NCBI GenBank assembly: GCA_017165825.1
Contig: CM029368.1
Location: 2,577,870-2,641,869, forward strand
Source of the DNA: Hepsetus odoe
Lineage: Eukaryota > Chordata > Actinopteri > Characiformes > Hepsetidae
DNA length: 64,000 bases
Direction: 5' to 3'
In this document: in pieces, positions 53,067 to 64,000 of the stretch
Layout: each line of letters begins with the position of its first letter
Numbering within the stretch: position 1 is the first letter of the stretch
Translations under genes and position numbers: made by a program
The notes under the pieces: generated by a model
What the model saw: the letters and a program-made list of their open reading frames with translations, nothing else
The model's database searches: none
What the model was told of the DNA's origin: nothing

Positions 53067-53389
53067 TTGGGGTCTATTTTGCCTCACAACGCCCTGCATG
53101 TATCCCTCCACCATCAATTCAGTAGGCCAAAATCTTCTCCAGACTCTGGTAAAAGGCTGGAATTGGGATGGCGTGTGGAGTCAGTCACCTTCAGAACTTC
53201 AGAGGATTGTTGCAGACCATGGTTTTCCAGATACTAAAGGTATAACCATCCCAGTGATGCCCCAGTACCTTTGTTTTCTGATGCACCCAGGTTAATCCTA
53301 TGGTTTTTCTCTTCATTCCTTGTGTCCTTTGAGTTATTTCATCTTAGGATGTTGCTTGCTTCGATCTCCTTTATTGAAACATCACACAC

Positions 53390-53770
53390 ACCGGTGGTGA
53401 GACTAGCTACATTATATGGTTTTGAGATGGTGGAGCTGACGAAAAAAGCCAGAATTAAAGATTCTGAGATTTGCACTAGGAAGGATGAGGATGGACAGGA
53501 TTAGGAATGAGTATATAAGAGGGACAGCTCAGGTGGGACAGTTTGGAGACAGAGAAGCGAGACTGTGTTGGTTTGTTCATGTCCAGAGCAGAGACGAGGA
53601 GCATATCGAGAGGAGGATGTTGCGGATGGAGCTGTCAGGAAAGAGGAGAAGAGAAAGGACAAAGAGGAGCTTTATGGATGCGGCGAGAGAGGACACGCAG
53701 GCGGTCAGCTTGAAAGAAGAAGATTGAGAGGACAGGAAGACATGGAGACGGATGATCTGCTGTGGAGACC
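53390..53770 (+). mobile_element. RTE-like LINE 3' fragment
   Basis: VVRLATLYGFEMVELTKKA is followed by RMDRIRNEYIRGTAQVGQFG, a WFVHVQSRDEEH segment and RRMLRMELSGKRRRERTKRS. Frames are shifted. Confidence 0.7.
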
Positions 53771-53774
53771 TAAC

Positions 53775-54770
53775 ATACTGCTTTTCATTAAAGCTGATAT
53801 TGCGTCTCAGCTGTCCCGGGACCTGCAGAAATGGGCTCAGTGTCCGTTTCTGTGCTGCCGTTCTCCTGCAGTCAGCCAGCGGCGGTGTCTCAGAGGGACA
53901 AGCTCTGGGCGCGAGACATCGGTCTGTCTGGTATCTGTGGCAACAGCCTCGCCTGTGACGAATTTCTGGGCGACCAGAGGATCATTTTAGATCATCCACA
54001 GCTAAAAATACAACCTCGTCACCAAACAAGACACAACGAATCAATGCTCGATATTTTAGGCATTTTGGATGATTTTATCACCACCACCTCTCATAAACAG
54101 CGGAGGGACATGTATAGGTTCAGTGGTGGGTTTGGAGGAGAAATAAACTGGACACATTGGTGTTGAGGACGTCCGGTTCCAGTCAGCACCATTGTAAAGA
54201 AACCTGAGTCAGATAAAGGTTCGTTATCAGTCCAGAATCTCCAGGGTGATTCAATTCAATCTGCACTTGAATCTGATTCATTTCTGGAGATCAGACAGGT
54301 AGACCTTCTACCAGCAGGACATCCTGCTGCATCTGATTCAGCGAACACATTTTGCCTCACAACGCCCTGCGTGTGTCCCTCCACCATGAACCCAATAAGC
54401 CAAAATCTTCTCCAGACTCTCGGCCATCGGGCGCCGTCTTCATCACCTGTTCATGTCTGGGAGATTCAGAGGTCTGCTTTCTTCACAGCATTTTACAGCA
54501 TTCCCACTGTGAACCACTTTCCGAATCACTAAATTATGCAGAACTGTTCAGATTACAGGTGAGTTCCATCGTTCACAATCTCAGTTCAAAAGCTCAAGTT
54601 AAAATCTCACCCCATGTGTGTGCAGCGTTTTAACGCAGCAGGTCTGAGAGTTAAAGATGCAGCATTTCAGACACTTCAGGGCTCTTTTGGACTAAAATAA
54701 AAGGGAAGAAGTGAAGGAAAGTCAATGCCTGAAGATACACACTCATTAGATTCCTCATCACAGCACACAC
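53775..54770. other. rims3 intron, no feature recognised
   Basis: Frames of 141 and 111 codons at the left start in the LINE and run on without a domain. 'ttttgcctcacaacgccctgc' occurs both near 53080 and near 54350, a short duplication. Confidence 0.4.
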
Positions 54771-54959
54771 ACACAAACACCTCCATCATTAATGAGAGTC
54801 GGGGGGGGGGGGGACAAGACAGGCAGGAACAGAAAGCAAGAGAGAGTGAGACAAAAAGAGAGAAAGTGAGAACAAGAGAGTGAGAGAGAGAGAGAGAATG
54901 AAGGAGAACGCTGATAAAGGCTGAAGCCTCTGAATGAGCAGAGTGTCTATTTTTATTCC

Positions 54960-54988
54960 CGCACACAGGAGTGTGTGTGTGTGTGTGT
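54960..54988. repeat. (GT)n microsatellite with nearby GA-rich tract
   Basis: GT run; a GAGA-rich stretch lies at 54838-54900 and a G run at 54801-54812. Confidence 0.85.
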
Positions 54989-54999
54989 GCACGCGATTT

Positions 55000-55780
55000 G
55001 AGATTTTGCATTGCAGAAGATGCTGAAAATACAACTTTGTGTTGGTGCAGACATCACTGTAACCTCAGCTTTTCTTCAGAGCTGACTCGTTTTTTCTGAC
55101 TCGTTTTTTCTGATTCGTGTGCCTCTAACAACAGGAAGAGCAAAGCGCGCCCGTGTTCACCCCAGACACTGCAGATGAAATGAAAGGTCAGCTCCTGTCT
55201 GGCCTGCTGGAATGATCTTTTTAAATGTGGTACAGATGTTTCCCTGGGACGTCCCGTCTGTCCTGACTCCATTAACACTTTTAGAGCTGATTTGTGTAAA
55301 ATATTCCCATCACGAATATAATTCTCATTACGCACCAGTTCCATTACAAAACTGATTAGACGATTAGACACAACATCAGCTGCTTTCTCTTTCGTCATCA
55401 AGTATCAGTGTTTGCAATACTGACCTCGCAGAAGGCTGCAATTTGCAAATGATCCTCTAACCAACGCGTTTTTCTAACAGGGTGACCAATCACAGCTCCG
55501 GGTGAGTTACTGGGTGATTCGTTGAATATAATTTAAATACATTATAAAAAAATCATTCATCTTTCATTCTTACACGACCATTTTCTGTTCATCCCTTAGA
55601 ATTTTGCAGGCTGTTTCTGTTACCGTGCCATTAGTGCTGATGTATGCAAATGATCTCCATCCTGATTGGCTGCGCTGAATTGCAGCTCATTCAAAAGGCA
55701 GCACAAGGCTAAACTGCTGTAGGAGGAAAGAGGAAACGGACGTGTGTTGGGTTTGTGACGTCAAACACAACCCAGGCCGA
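55000..55780. other. rims3 intron, no feature recognised
   Basis: The 115-codon minus frame (55054-55401) has no recognisable domain. Confidence 0.35.
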
Positions 55781-55784
55781 TTCT

Positions 55785-56090
55785 GAAGCTCAGGTTGGAC
55801 GGTTTGGAGACAAAGTCAGAGATGCGAGCCGGTGGAGTTGGAGGTGGAAGAGCTGAGATTTCGGTTGGGAGGGATGAGGCTGGACAGATATTAGATATTA
55901 TAGGAACATCTCATGTTGGACAGGTTAGAGTTTCCGAAACAAGACTGTGCTCACTGGGACATGTCCACAGGACAGACGAGGAGGAGGATATCTGGAGGAG
56001 GATGTTGAGGATGGAGCTGTCAGGCAAGATGAGAAGAGGAAGGACAAAGGTGGGAGAGGGCATGAGGAAACCGAAGCTCCTGAAGGAAAC
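55785..56090 (+). mobile_element. RTE-like LINE 3' fragment
   Basis: 'caggttggacggtttggaga caaagtcagag' to 'aggatggagctgtcaggcaa' is a decayed piece of the LINE C-terminal region. Confidence 0.6.
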
Positions 56091-56094
56091 ACAC

Positions 56095-56190
56095 AGGCAC
56101 GGGGAGAACCGCTCCACACAGAAAGGACCTGGACCACCGTCCTGTCTGGGAATCAAACCTAGCACCTTCACACTGTGAGGCAACAAGGCT
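56095..56190 (+). repeat. Fish interspersed repeat fragment
   Basis: 'gggagaaccgctccacacag' to 'gtctgggaatcaaacctagc accttcacactgtgaggca' is of the same type as 32.5 kb and directly abuts the LINE fragment. Confidence 0.5.
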
Positions 56191-56199
56191 ATAGGTCCT

Positions 56200-57005
56200 A
56201 CAGGAGCCACTGCAGGTGTCAGCACAGTAAAATACTGGTCATTTTCTTCAGGTCAGATGTTTGTGCAGATGAATAATGGACCACAAATGGGGATTCTCTG
56301 GTCAGAATGTAGGTCACAGCTGAAAAAACAGTCTGATGACCGAGTGGCGTAGAAGATGCATTCAAAACATTAAAAATGCAAGAAAGTCCTGCTCTTTGAA
56401 GGCAAAATTTAGACATGAGGACTTTTGGCTGGGCTGAAAAGGGGTGCAATAGGGGCTTTTCTCTGATATGTGCCCTTGAAATACCCCCACAGTGGGTTAT
56501 ATTTGGAGAAATGGCGTGATTGAGATCAGTCCTGCCCACCACTACTCTCGCTCCTTTGTGGAAGAGCCCTTTGGCTGGAAGCTCTCTGAGCTGTAACCCC
56601 TGTAAAGTGGCTCGGTCTCCAGCTTCAACAGCCATTAAAGTCTCCACGGCCTTCACTATTAAAGCCCCTGGTTCACCGCTGAGCCCTCTGTCCGCCCACA
56701 CTCCAGACTGACCGCAAGCAGCTCCACACTCATCCTTCTGTCCCTCCGTAATCCTCCAACCTCACACACTCTCGCTCGCTCCCCACCCGTTTCCATGGCG
56801 ATGCTCTCTGCATTGCACCAATATTCTGAGCGCCGGGCTCATGTTCCTTTGCTGTTTCCTCGGTTCTCCTCCATCATCATCAGCATTGTCCGTCTTTCTG
56901 TCCACCCGCTCTGGTGTGCTGAACACACCGTCTTGAAAAAAGGATCCCAAACGTCTTAAACCAAAATCCAGACCCGTTTCAGTCTCACCTTCCACACCTT
57001 CGTCC
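56200..57005. other. rims3 intron; unidentified 160-codon antisense frame
   Basis: The minus frame at 56701-56219 encodes 160 residues with no domain I recognise and no splice context. It may belong to an old transposon. I do not call it a gene. Confidence 0.3.
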
Positions 57006-57009
57006 ACCT

Positions 57010-57480
57010 CCTGTTTCAGTGTGTCTACCTTTCTATCTCAGTTTCTCTTCATAGCTTTCACTATTTCTCTGCCTTATTATCTTCTCGTCCATCATTCTCA
57101 TCCTTTCTCTCTGTTTTACAATCTCACTTTCTCTCTCCTTGTTGTTCGTTGTCTTACTGCATCTTTCTCTAACCCGTTCTCATTCCCTGGACTATATTCT
57201 CTCCTGGTCTCACTCTCACATATCTGTTTTTCTTCCTGTTTTACTTTCTCTCTCTGCTATATTTTCTCTTCTTGGCCACCATCATCTTTTATTCACTCTT
57301 ACTCGTATTTGCTCTCTCTCGGTTTCACAATCTCATTTTACCTTTTCCTGTGTTGTTTATTGTCTTACTCTGTCTTTCTCTCTCTCCCTCTTACTCTCTC
57401 TCCTCACAGTTTCTGTATATTATTGTGTAAAATGTTCTCTTTACTCCACTGTTCAGGACTGAGATGCTTCCCCTGAGTCT
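57010..57480. repeat. Pyrimidine-rich (CT) tract
   Basis: About 470 bases strongly enriched in C and T on the plus strand, with many tctctc and tttct words. Plus frames of 151 and 107 codons rich in Ser, Leu and Phe follow from composition. Confidence 0.75.
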
Positions 57481-57540
57481 GTGATTTGCTTGAAATTCTG
57501 GATTTCTGCAGCATCTTCGCTGATCCGATGGGCTGAATTG

Positions 57541-58086
57541 TGCTGGTGTTGAAGGAAGTGGTTTGAACTGTACTGGTGTAGAAGGAAGCAGGTTGAAGTG
57601 TGCTAGTGTAAAAGGAAGCGGGTTGAAGTGTGCTGGAGGAAGCACAGAAGGAAGCGGGTTGAAGTGTGCTGGTGTAGAAGGAAGCGGGTTGAAGTGTGAT
57701 GGTGTAGAAGGAAGCGGGTTGAAGTGTGCTGGTGTAGAAGGAAGCAGGTTGAACTGTGCTGGTGTAGAAGGAAGCGGGTTGAAGTGTGATGGTGTAGAAG
57801 GAAGCGGGTTGAAGTGTGATGGTGTAGAAGGAAGCGGGTTGAACTGTGATGGTGTAGAAGGAAGCGGGTTGAAGTGTGCTGGTGTAGAAGGAAGCGGGTT
57901 GAAGTGTGCTAGTGTAGAAGGAAGCGGGTTGAAGTGTGATGGTGTAGAAGGAAGCGGGTTGAAATGTGATGGTGTAGAAGGAAGCAGGTTGAAGTGTGCT
58001 GGTGTAGAAGGAAGCGGGTTGAACTGTGCTAGTGTAGAAGGAAGCGGGTTGAAGTGTGATGGTGTAGAAGGAAGCGGGTTGTGTGT
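57541..58086. repeat. 30-bp minisatellite, about 18 units
   Basis: The unit tgatggtgtagaaggaagcg ggttgaagtg has one 36-bp variant (57631-57666) and recurrent variants at base 3 (c/a), a/g in gcggg, and aagtg/aactg. Since 30 is a multiple of three, a 184-codon plus frame (57563-58117) reads as a decapeptide repeat (C.GVEGSGLK). I regard it as non-coding. Confidence 0.95.
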
Positions 58087-58423
58087 GAGAATCTGTAGAC
58101 TGTATTGTTGGTACTGATTTTGAGTTCTGGGTTTTGCCTTTTATCGCAGCTAAAACGACTGTTATGTAAGGTGGGAACGAAGAGAGGGTTTTCTGTCTGA
58201 CGTTCAGAGAGTATTAATTAAAGCGCTTCTTCTGCAGCTTCAGGATGGCTAATGTCATCCCCAGAGGGCGGCTGGCGGAAACGGCACGGGTTGCAAGCCA
58301 GTCCACTCCATCACACACTTATACATCTATACTGAGAAAATAGTGTGTGTGTTTGTGGGAGGGGTCGGGAGTTCTGTAGATGTGTGTGTCAAATGCCTGA
58401 CTGCATCGTTGTCCACATCAACG

Positions 58424-58448
58424 TGTGTGTGTGTGTGTGTGTGTGTGT
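58424..58448. repeat. (GT)n microsatellite
   Basis: About 12 units. Confidence 0.9.
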
Positions 58449-58482
58449 TTATGTGTGTACGGTAAGGTATAGCGCAGCAAGT

Positions 58483-58692
58483 GGGGTGGTTGTGGTCTAG
58501 TGGTGGGTTCTTGCCTATGGCCCTCTGGATCAAGAGGCCCCAGGTTTGAATCCCACCTCCAGCACTACCACCACTGGGTCCCTGAGCAAGACCCTTAACC
58601 CTGAGTGTCTCCAGGGGGACTGTCCCTGTAATCAGGACATGGAAGACACTCTGGATAAGAGCGTCTACTAAATGCCGTAAATGTAAATGTAA
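58483..58692 (+). mobile_element. SINE-B, full length
   Basis: 'gggtggttgtggtctagtgg', 'ccaggtttgaatcccacctc', 'gggtccctgagcaagaccct', 'ctctggataagagcgtctac' and taaatgccgtaaatgtaaatgta. Best SINE-B reference copy. Confidence 0.85.
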
Positions 58693-58719
58693 CACAGTAA
58701 CAAAAAATATAATTTCACT

Positions 58720-59025
58720 GGAGGAGTTTTTGTCTCTCATTTTCAGTCCAGTCTCTGTACCTGAGCAGTTCTCCAGATCTTCCTGAAGGACAGTGTTGTT
58801 GTCTCTCATGTTCAGTCCAGTCTCTGTACCTGAGCAGTTTGATAGTTCTGTGTTGGTTAATCCACACAGTGATCTACATCTGAACCTTCAAGCAGAACAA
58901 AGCGTCTAACTTCAGACATGAAGCAGTGAAGAAACAGGAGCAGATTATTCCAGATGATCAGGTGATCAGATTACTGCTGAGGCTGAACGTTGAGTGGAAC
59001 CCCTTTATCTAGAACCTCGTATCTT
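58720..59025 (+). mobile_element. Family C element, two 69-bp units
   Basis: One partial and one complete 69-bp unit (58735-58850) are followed by the shared 3' region to 'aacccctttatctagaacc'. It directly follows the SINE-B. Confidence 0.65.
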
Positions 59026-59029
59026 TAGT

Positions 59030-59700
59030 AAGTAATTTTATAATGATTTAATGAATCATTTGTAATAAATTCAAAATAATATCTAGTAGATACTGAGTAA
59101 TTAATAACAGATGATGAGGAATTTATTGTAGATATTGAAAGAATTCATAATATTTAGTAAATAATTTATAACTTGAATAATTTATAGTAGGTTCTGCAAA
59201 AAATGAATCAAAATTGATAAATTATTCTTGAATAATTTGTAATTTCTGAATAATTTATAGAATTTAGTGAAATGATATCTAGTAGATACTGAATAGGTTT
59301 TACTGGATAATACATATTTATAATAAGTGCCGCAAAAAAATAAAATCATAATAATTAAAGAATTATTTATTTATGGATAATGTATAGTATTTAGTAAATT
59401 ATTTGCAATAAAGTCTATATAATATGTAGTAGATACTGAATAAATAATCATTAATAATTTATTGTAGGTACTGAATTATTTAATAATAATTAATGAACAA
59501 TTTATTTCTGGATAATTAATAGTATTTAGTGAATAATTTATAGTAAATTCTGTCTCATATATATTTGATACTGAAAAGGTTTGACTGTAATAATGAATCA
59601 TTTATAGTAGGAGGTGTTCAAATGAAGAAAAATTAATATCAATAACAATCGTTTCTGAATAATTATAGTATTGTGTGAGTAATATGTTTAACATTTAATA
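59030..59700. repeat. AT-rich degenerate tandem sequence
   Basis: It is built from recurring words gataatttatagtatttag, 'gtagatactgaataa' and 'tgaataatt' over about 670 bases, without a fixed period visible by eye. Confidence 0.65.
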
Positions 59701-60136
59701 ACAGGTGAATAAGGCCAGTGATCGAGGGGTTAAAAACACAGAAAGCAGAAGGTCTCTCTCTATTTAGCAGACTGTAGAGTGAGGGGGAAAAGCGAGGGAT
59801 GAAGCTGCAGAAGTTCAGCTCCGTGGCTCGTTCAGTGTGATATAGGTTTTAGTTTTAGTGCCAAGCGTCTCTCTGCTGCACTCATTGGCTCGAGCCTCAT
59901 CTCGCCATGCATAGCAACAGTAACCAAGCAGGCATTTATGGAAGCAACAGGCCCACAGGCCAGCCTGCAAACCCACCCACTCCCAATTTAGATTTCTGAA
60001 AAAGGTGCATCGTTTGTGATAAAAAAAAATAAATAAATAAATAAATAAAGGCCCATTGGCTCTCGAAGAGGCCGCCATTGAGTGTTCTGGTAGCGGAAGC
60101 GTTTTGCTGTTCCTGGAAATGTGGGGGCACACGCGT

Positions 60137-60262
60137 GCGTGTGTGTGTGTGTGTGTGTAATGTGTGTTGCAGTGTAATGTTCTGATTTATGCCATCAAGC
60201 CTTTCATCTTCAAAGATAACGATCCAGTGACATTAAAAAAGCTCTCATGCCCATATAGAGAG

Positions 60263-60293
<31 letters not shown>
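60137..60293. repeat. (GT)n and (CA)n microsatellites
   Basis: GT run 60137-60159 and CA run 60264-60293, in opposite phase about 105 bases apart. Confidence 0.9.
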
Positions 60294-60295
<2 letters not shown>

Positions 60296-60627
60296 CCCTC
60301 TTTCATGTGCACACCTACTGTTTTAACCACAGACCACTGTATGCAGGTGAGCACGTCGGGCAGCTCTAAAAAGAAACCAGTTAAACCCAAAAACTTGAAG
60401 GCTGTTGCTTCTTAGGAGTCACAATTTACATTAACGAACAAATTAGAAATATTTCTCCAATATTTCAGCTTTGGGCTCACGCTCGCACGAGAAAACTCAT
60501 CCCCGGTGACGGAAACGGTGCCGACCGCACCCTGAAGCCACCCCACCCATTCAGGGCAATAGAAATATTTTAATAAATACACATTCATGGCAATTATCAG
60601 ACATTTTAAAGCACGGCGTTGCCTAAT

Positions 60628-60750
60628 TACAGTCTCCCTGGAGCTACTGGGAGTTAAGGGCTCCTTGCATAGAGGTGCCAGAAAGCTAGACTCAAACCCA
60701 CAACCTCATCTGAGTATTATAACCCCTGAACTACCAGCAACACCCAAATA
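60628..60750 (-). mobile_element. SINE-B remnant, inverted
   Basis: In reverse: 'gaggttgtgggtttgagtct', 'agcccttaactcccagtagc' and 'tccagggagactgta'. Decayed. Confidence 0.45.
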
Positions 60751-60869
60751 TCCCACCCAACATGCTACAGAATTTCAAATTCCTATTTTTCTGATTACGT
60801 TCTAATCAAATCTGTATTCAAGTTGAATGAGAAGTTCATGAAAATAGCATAGCTGAATAGCCGAATAGC

Positions 60870-61035
60870 ACAGCTGGTCTCACTACCGTCCTGTAAACAA
60901 TCCCTTTCACTCTTGCTGGCCCCTGTCCGTCACAGATCACTCCTGTCACTCTCCTCCACCCATTCCAACCTGCCTGCACTCTCTTCTTCACCTGTCTCCC
61001 GCACTCGCCGTTACTCTGAACTGTTGATCCCGAGG
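60870..61035 (-). mobile_element. RTE-like LINE fragment
   Basis: In reverse: GSTVQSNGECGRQVKKRVQA, GWNGWRRVTGVICD and VKGIVYRTVVRPAVL. Confidence 0.7.
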
Positions 61036-61724
61036 ACTTCCATTCCTCCACCTGTCTCACCTCACCAGCGGCCTGTTAATTATTGCTTTTTAATCAATCG
61101 AGCCCTGAATCAGGCCTTTTATGTGTGTTTACCTTCATCCCTCACCTTCATGTTCTCCTCCTTGGAACAAGAGCAGGTTTTAAACAACGTTTGGACACTT
61201 TTCTATCCCATGCTGTTGATATTAACGCAGATGTTGGTGCTTAATTGAACAAAAGGAGCATTTTTTGCAGAGAAGACAGGTTTGGTGAAACGTCCCCAAA
61301 TGTCTGACAGGCATCGCCTCTGCAAAGGATCTGCACTGTGTTAGCATTCGGAGCTCCATTTCAGTAAATCCCGTGCGGGGACAGCTTGTTGCAGAAGACC
61401 CGCCTCAAATGAGGCAATCTCTAAATGTCAGCTGGCATTAGGGGAAGCTTGAGGGCAGGCATGATGGAGTAATGGTCCACAGGCTGGGAGAAGGGGGAGA
61501 TTTGGCTGGAGATGATTGGGTTATGAGGGATAATTACTTGGTGGTCAATTACAGCAGGATGGAAGGCCGAGTAAACCCCCCCGCGCAGACAGTTAAATGC
61601 AAACCGCTGCTGAGAAACATGTGAAACCACGGCCGTTCAGCTTTCTGCATTGTGTAGAGAGCTTGAAAGGAGGCAGTTCAGCTAATTTACCTTCATACTG
61701 TAACGGCGTTTGCACTCTTCTTCA

Positions 61725-62190
61725 TCTTCTTCTTCTTCTTTCGGCTGCTCCCGTTCAGGAGTCACCACAGCAGATCTTTCGTTTCCATTTCTTCCTGCTT
61801 CAAACCGACCACCTGCATGGTGGTCCTCTCTCAACACGTACATAGACCTCCTCTTTGGTCTTCCTCTTCTCCTCTTTCCTGGCAGCTCCTGGCAGCTTCC
61901 AGTATAATCCTCGTCTCTCCTCTGGACATGTCCAAACCAACGCACCCTTGCTTCTCTAACTTTGTCTCCAAGACGTCTAACCTGATCTGTCCCTCTAATA
62001 CACTCATTTCTAATCCTGTCCATCCTCGACACACCCAACAAACATCTCAGCGCCTTTAACTCTGACACCTCCAGCTCCGCCTCCTGTCTTTTCATCAGTG
62101 CCACCATCTCCAACCCGTACAACACAGCTGGTCTCACTTCTGTCCTGTAAACCTTCCCTTGTACTCTAGCTGGTACCCGTCTGTAATCAG
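61725..62190 (-). mobile_element. RTE-like LINE 3' fragment
   Basis: In reverse: MRPAVLYGLEMVALMKRQEA, ELEVSELKALRCLLGVSRMD, RIRNECIRGTDQVRRLGDKV and the PGKRRRGRPKRR region, then 'tgactcctgaacgggagcag', the family's 3' end. A poly(GAA)-type run follows at 61718-61742. Confidence 0.75.
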
Positions 62191-62214
62191 GTTCAAAGTT
62201 TTTATTGGATAAAA

Positions 62215-62350
62215 AATTGACATGGAAGGTCTTCAGGAAGCCTGGAGAACTGATCCTGAAGATGGCTTTAAGAAATGCTCACCTAAGAGAGTTGAGGCTG
62301 TGCTGTAGAATGACGGTGGTCATAGAGAATATTGACTCTAGCTGCTTAGA
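62215..62350 (+). mobile_element. Tc1 transposase C-terminal remnant
   Basis: 'cctggagaactgatcctgaa gatggctttaagaaatg' and 'aagagagttgaggctgtgct' are the terminal coding words of a fish Tc1 family. The same words recur at 63260-63305. Confidence 0.55.
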
Positions 62351-62354
62351 ATGA

Positions 62355-62935
62355 AACTCTCTTTGTGTTGAGACTGAATTTACATGTGTTTTCACATTTC
62401 TACACCTCTGCATCTCTGGTCTCATAAATATAAGCATTTGTCACAGCCGCTGGATCCAGATGTAGGTTATTCACTGTTGTGATGTAACGTCCTCTTGTTG
62501 GCCAGAGCTCTAGAAATACTGTCCATGTGGTGTAATACATCCCTATAAGAGTGCCAAGATATCGCCCACGACAACAGCTTTGGAAAGTGTTCAGCCTTTT
62601 CATGTGTCAGCATAAACACAGGTGATGTCCTCAGTTGGCCACTGGAACCACGCGGATGAAATCATACAGTTTGTCAAAGAAGCACATCTACACTCAAATC
62701 ATGACTCACCCACTCCATCCACCGAGAACGCGTGGAGGGAAGTAATGATCAGAGGCTTAAATAAAGACTGAGGAAATAGGGGTGAAATGAGGGAAGCAAA
62801 AGGCGGATGAAAGAGAAATATGGAAGTGAAATGGAGCGTTGTTTTGGCTTCTCCTCGTCTCAGCGTCCCTCACATATGGCATCCTGTGGGAGCTCCAGAG
62901 CAGAGGGAAAGATGGAAATGGTGAAGTGCAAAGTA
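62355..62935. other. rims3 intron, no feature recognised
   Basis: I see no exon or familiar repeat. Confidence 0.35.
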
Positions 62936-62936
62936 T

Positions 62937-62952
62937 GTGTGTGTGTGCATGT

Positions 62953-62983
<31 letters not shown>
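62937..62983. repeat. (GT)n microsatellite
   Basis: Two GT runs separated by 'catgttc'. Confidence 0.9.
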
Positions 62984-63019
62984 GCTAACAACGTTAAGTG
63001 AGGTCTTGTGTACTAGATA

Positions 63020-63306
63020 CAGCACTGTGCAAGTCCTGAGCACTTTGTTTCTTCATGTTTAGCTTTCTTGAATTTTTAATGTCTTGCTGAGGAACAGTTC
63101 TCCAGATCTTCCTGAAGGCCAAAGTGTTTGTCTCTCCTTTTCAGTACAGTCTCTGCACCTGAGCAGTTTCAGAGACCATCTGAGATCATCTCCACAGAGA
63201 ACGGAAAACAACAGACAGATGATGTCTTAAGAAGAGCCATGGGATGTCCGTCAAGAGGCTGGGAGAACTTTGTCTGAAGACGACTTAAAGTACTGCTCGC
63301 TTAAGA
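63020..63306 (+). mobile_element. Family C element, diverged
   Basis: It starts at 'cactgtgcaagtcctgagc', has one unit ('ttctccagatcttcctgaag gcc'), then the Tc1-type words 'ggctgggagaactttgtctg aagacgacttaaag'. These link family C to Tc1. Confidence 0.6.
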
Positions 63307-63375
63307 GATGGTGGTGTAGTGGTAGGATGCTTGCCTGTAGAACAAGAGGTCGCAGGTTCGAATCCCACCATTGGG
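63306..63375 (+). mobile_element. SINE-B tRNA-like head
   Basis: 'gatggtggtgtagtggtagg atgcttgcctg' and 'gaggtcgcaggttcgaatcc cacca' closely resemble a tRNA with A and B boxes. It lacks a complete cloverleaf context and matches the SINE-B head. Confidence 0.6.
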
Positions 63376-63888
63376 TTCCTACTGGCCTGGGAATCAAACC
63401 CTTCAAATGCATTCAGATCTCTACACTGATCTCCATACATGGTCCATACATCATCATCCTGAAAGACACACTGATGGGAGAAAGAGAAGAACGTCCAAAC
63501 CTGCTAGTTTGAGTTACTTTAAGGTGCTGACAAAAGCTGCACACACACATAATCTCTTCTGAAAAGCTGACCAAAAGGATGAAATGCTCTGGAGAAGCTG
63601 CACATGAGTTTAAAGCCGCCATGTCTGATGCCAAGCTTCAACTAGAGGGGTGTAAAGCCCATCCCTGGGATTAGACTTTAGAGTGTGGATTGAGCTGGAG
63701 TGACATTTGGGATCCAGAACATCAGAACCTGACCTCACTACTGCTTGAATCATCACAGCAATGTTCCAACATGTAGTTTAGCCTCCGCAGAAGAGCCGAG
63801 ACCGTCTACTGCGGCTAACGACACTCACATGTTTTTCTCCAACAGCTCACAGGTGTCAGCTCCAACATTGCATGTGCCTGCATGCGCA

Positions 63889-63892
<4 letters not shown>

Positions 63893-63948
<56 letters not shown>

Positions 63949-63949
63949 N

Positions 63950-64000
<51 letters not shown>
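63893..64000. repeat. (GT)n microsatellite at window edge, with one N
   Basis: Over 50 units run to the last base. An undetermined base lies at 63949. Confidence 0.95.

Noticed and set aside
56219..56701. 160-codon antisense frame
   Set aside because: No domain recognised and no flanking exons; possibly old transposon sequence.
57541..58086. CRISPR-like array of 30-bp repeats
   Set aside because: Units are directly contiguous with no unique spacers; it is a minisatellite in vertebrate DNA.
63306..63375. Possible tRNA gene
   Set aside because: A and B boxes are present, but the sequence matches the SINE-B head and no complete cloverleaf with paired acceptor ends was seen.

Overview
The window is vertebrate nuclear DNA, most probably from a teleost fish. 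It has compact GT-AG introns in two recognisable vertebrate genes, dense (CA)n/(GT)n and (GGAT)n microsatellites, many tRNA-derived SINE copies, Tc1-like elements and their short non-autonomous derivatives, and repeated 3' pieces of one non-LTR retrotransposon. It holds no prokaryotic-style operon, rRNA, real tRNA gene or CRISPR array. I cannot name the species; an otophysan fish is a guess from repeat style only.

Two genes lie in tandem on the minus strand. The downstream one is ptp4a3 (PRL-3 phosphatase). Its five coding exons (14470 down to 2175) splice precisely to 173 codons plus stop, with the P-loop and C-terminal CAAX box intact. An untranslated exon at about 14634-14830 carries an 18-codon upstream ORF. 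A GC-rich first exon and promoter lie at about 29200-29370, giving a roughly 14 kb first intron. The 3' UTR probably ends near 1330. The upstream gene is rims3 (RIM3/NIM3), of which the last five coding exons (44295 down to 41667) are present. They encode the linker and C-terminal C2B domain; the 5' exons lie beyond the right edge. Its 3' UTR is probably long, with candidate poly(A) signals near 35150 and 30968.

Layout: 1-1330, repeats downstream of ptp4a3; 1330-29370, ptp4a3 with introns full of SINEs, LINE fragments and MITEs; 29400-30125, a TACTCTATACACAC minisatellite directly upstream of the ptp4a3 promoter; 30.4-41.67 kb, repeats and the probable rims3 3' UTR; 41.67-44.3 kb, rims3 coding exons; 44.3-64 kb, a rims3 upstream intron made largely of transposable elements, minisatellites and microsatellites.

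Nothing here looks like a new multi-gene system. The most interesting signals are the ptp4a3 upstream ORF, a dispersed Tc1-derived element whose internal 69-bp unit varies in copy number between copies, two long fold-back MITEs, a pair of SINEs sharing non-SINE 5' flank, and several minisatellites. All positions were read by eye; splice sites were checked for GT/AG and reading phase.
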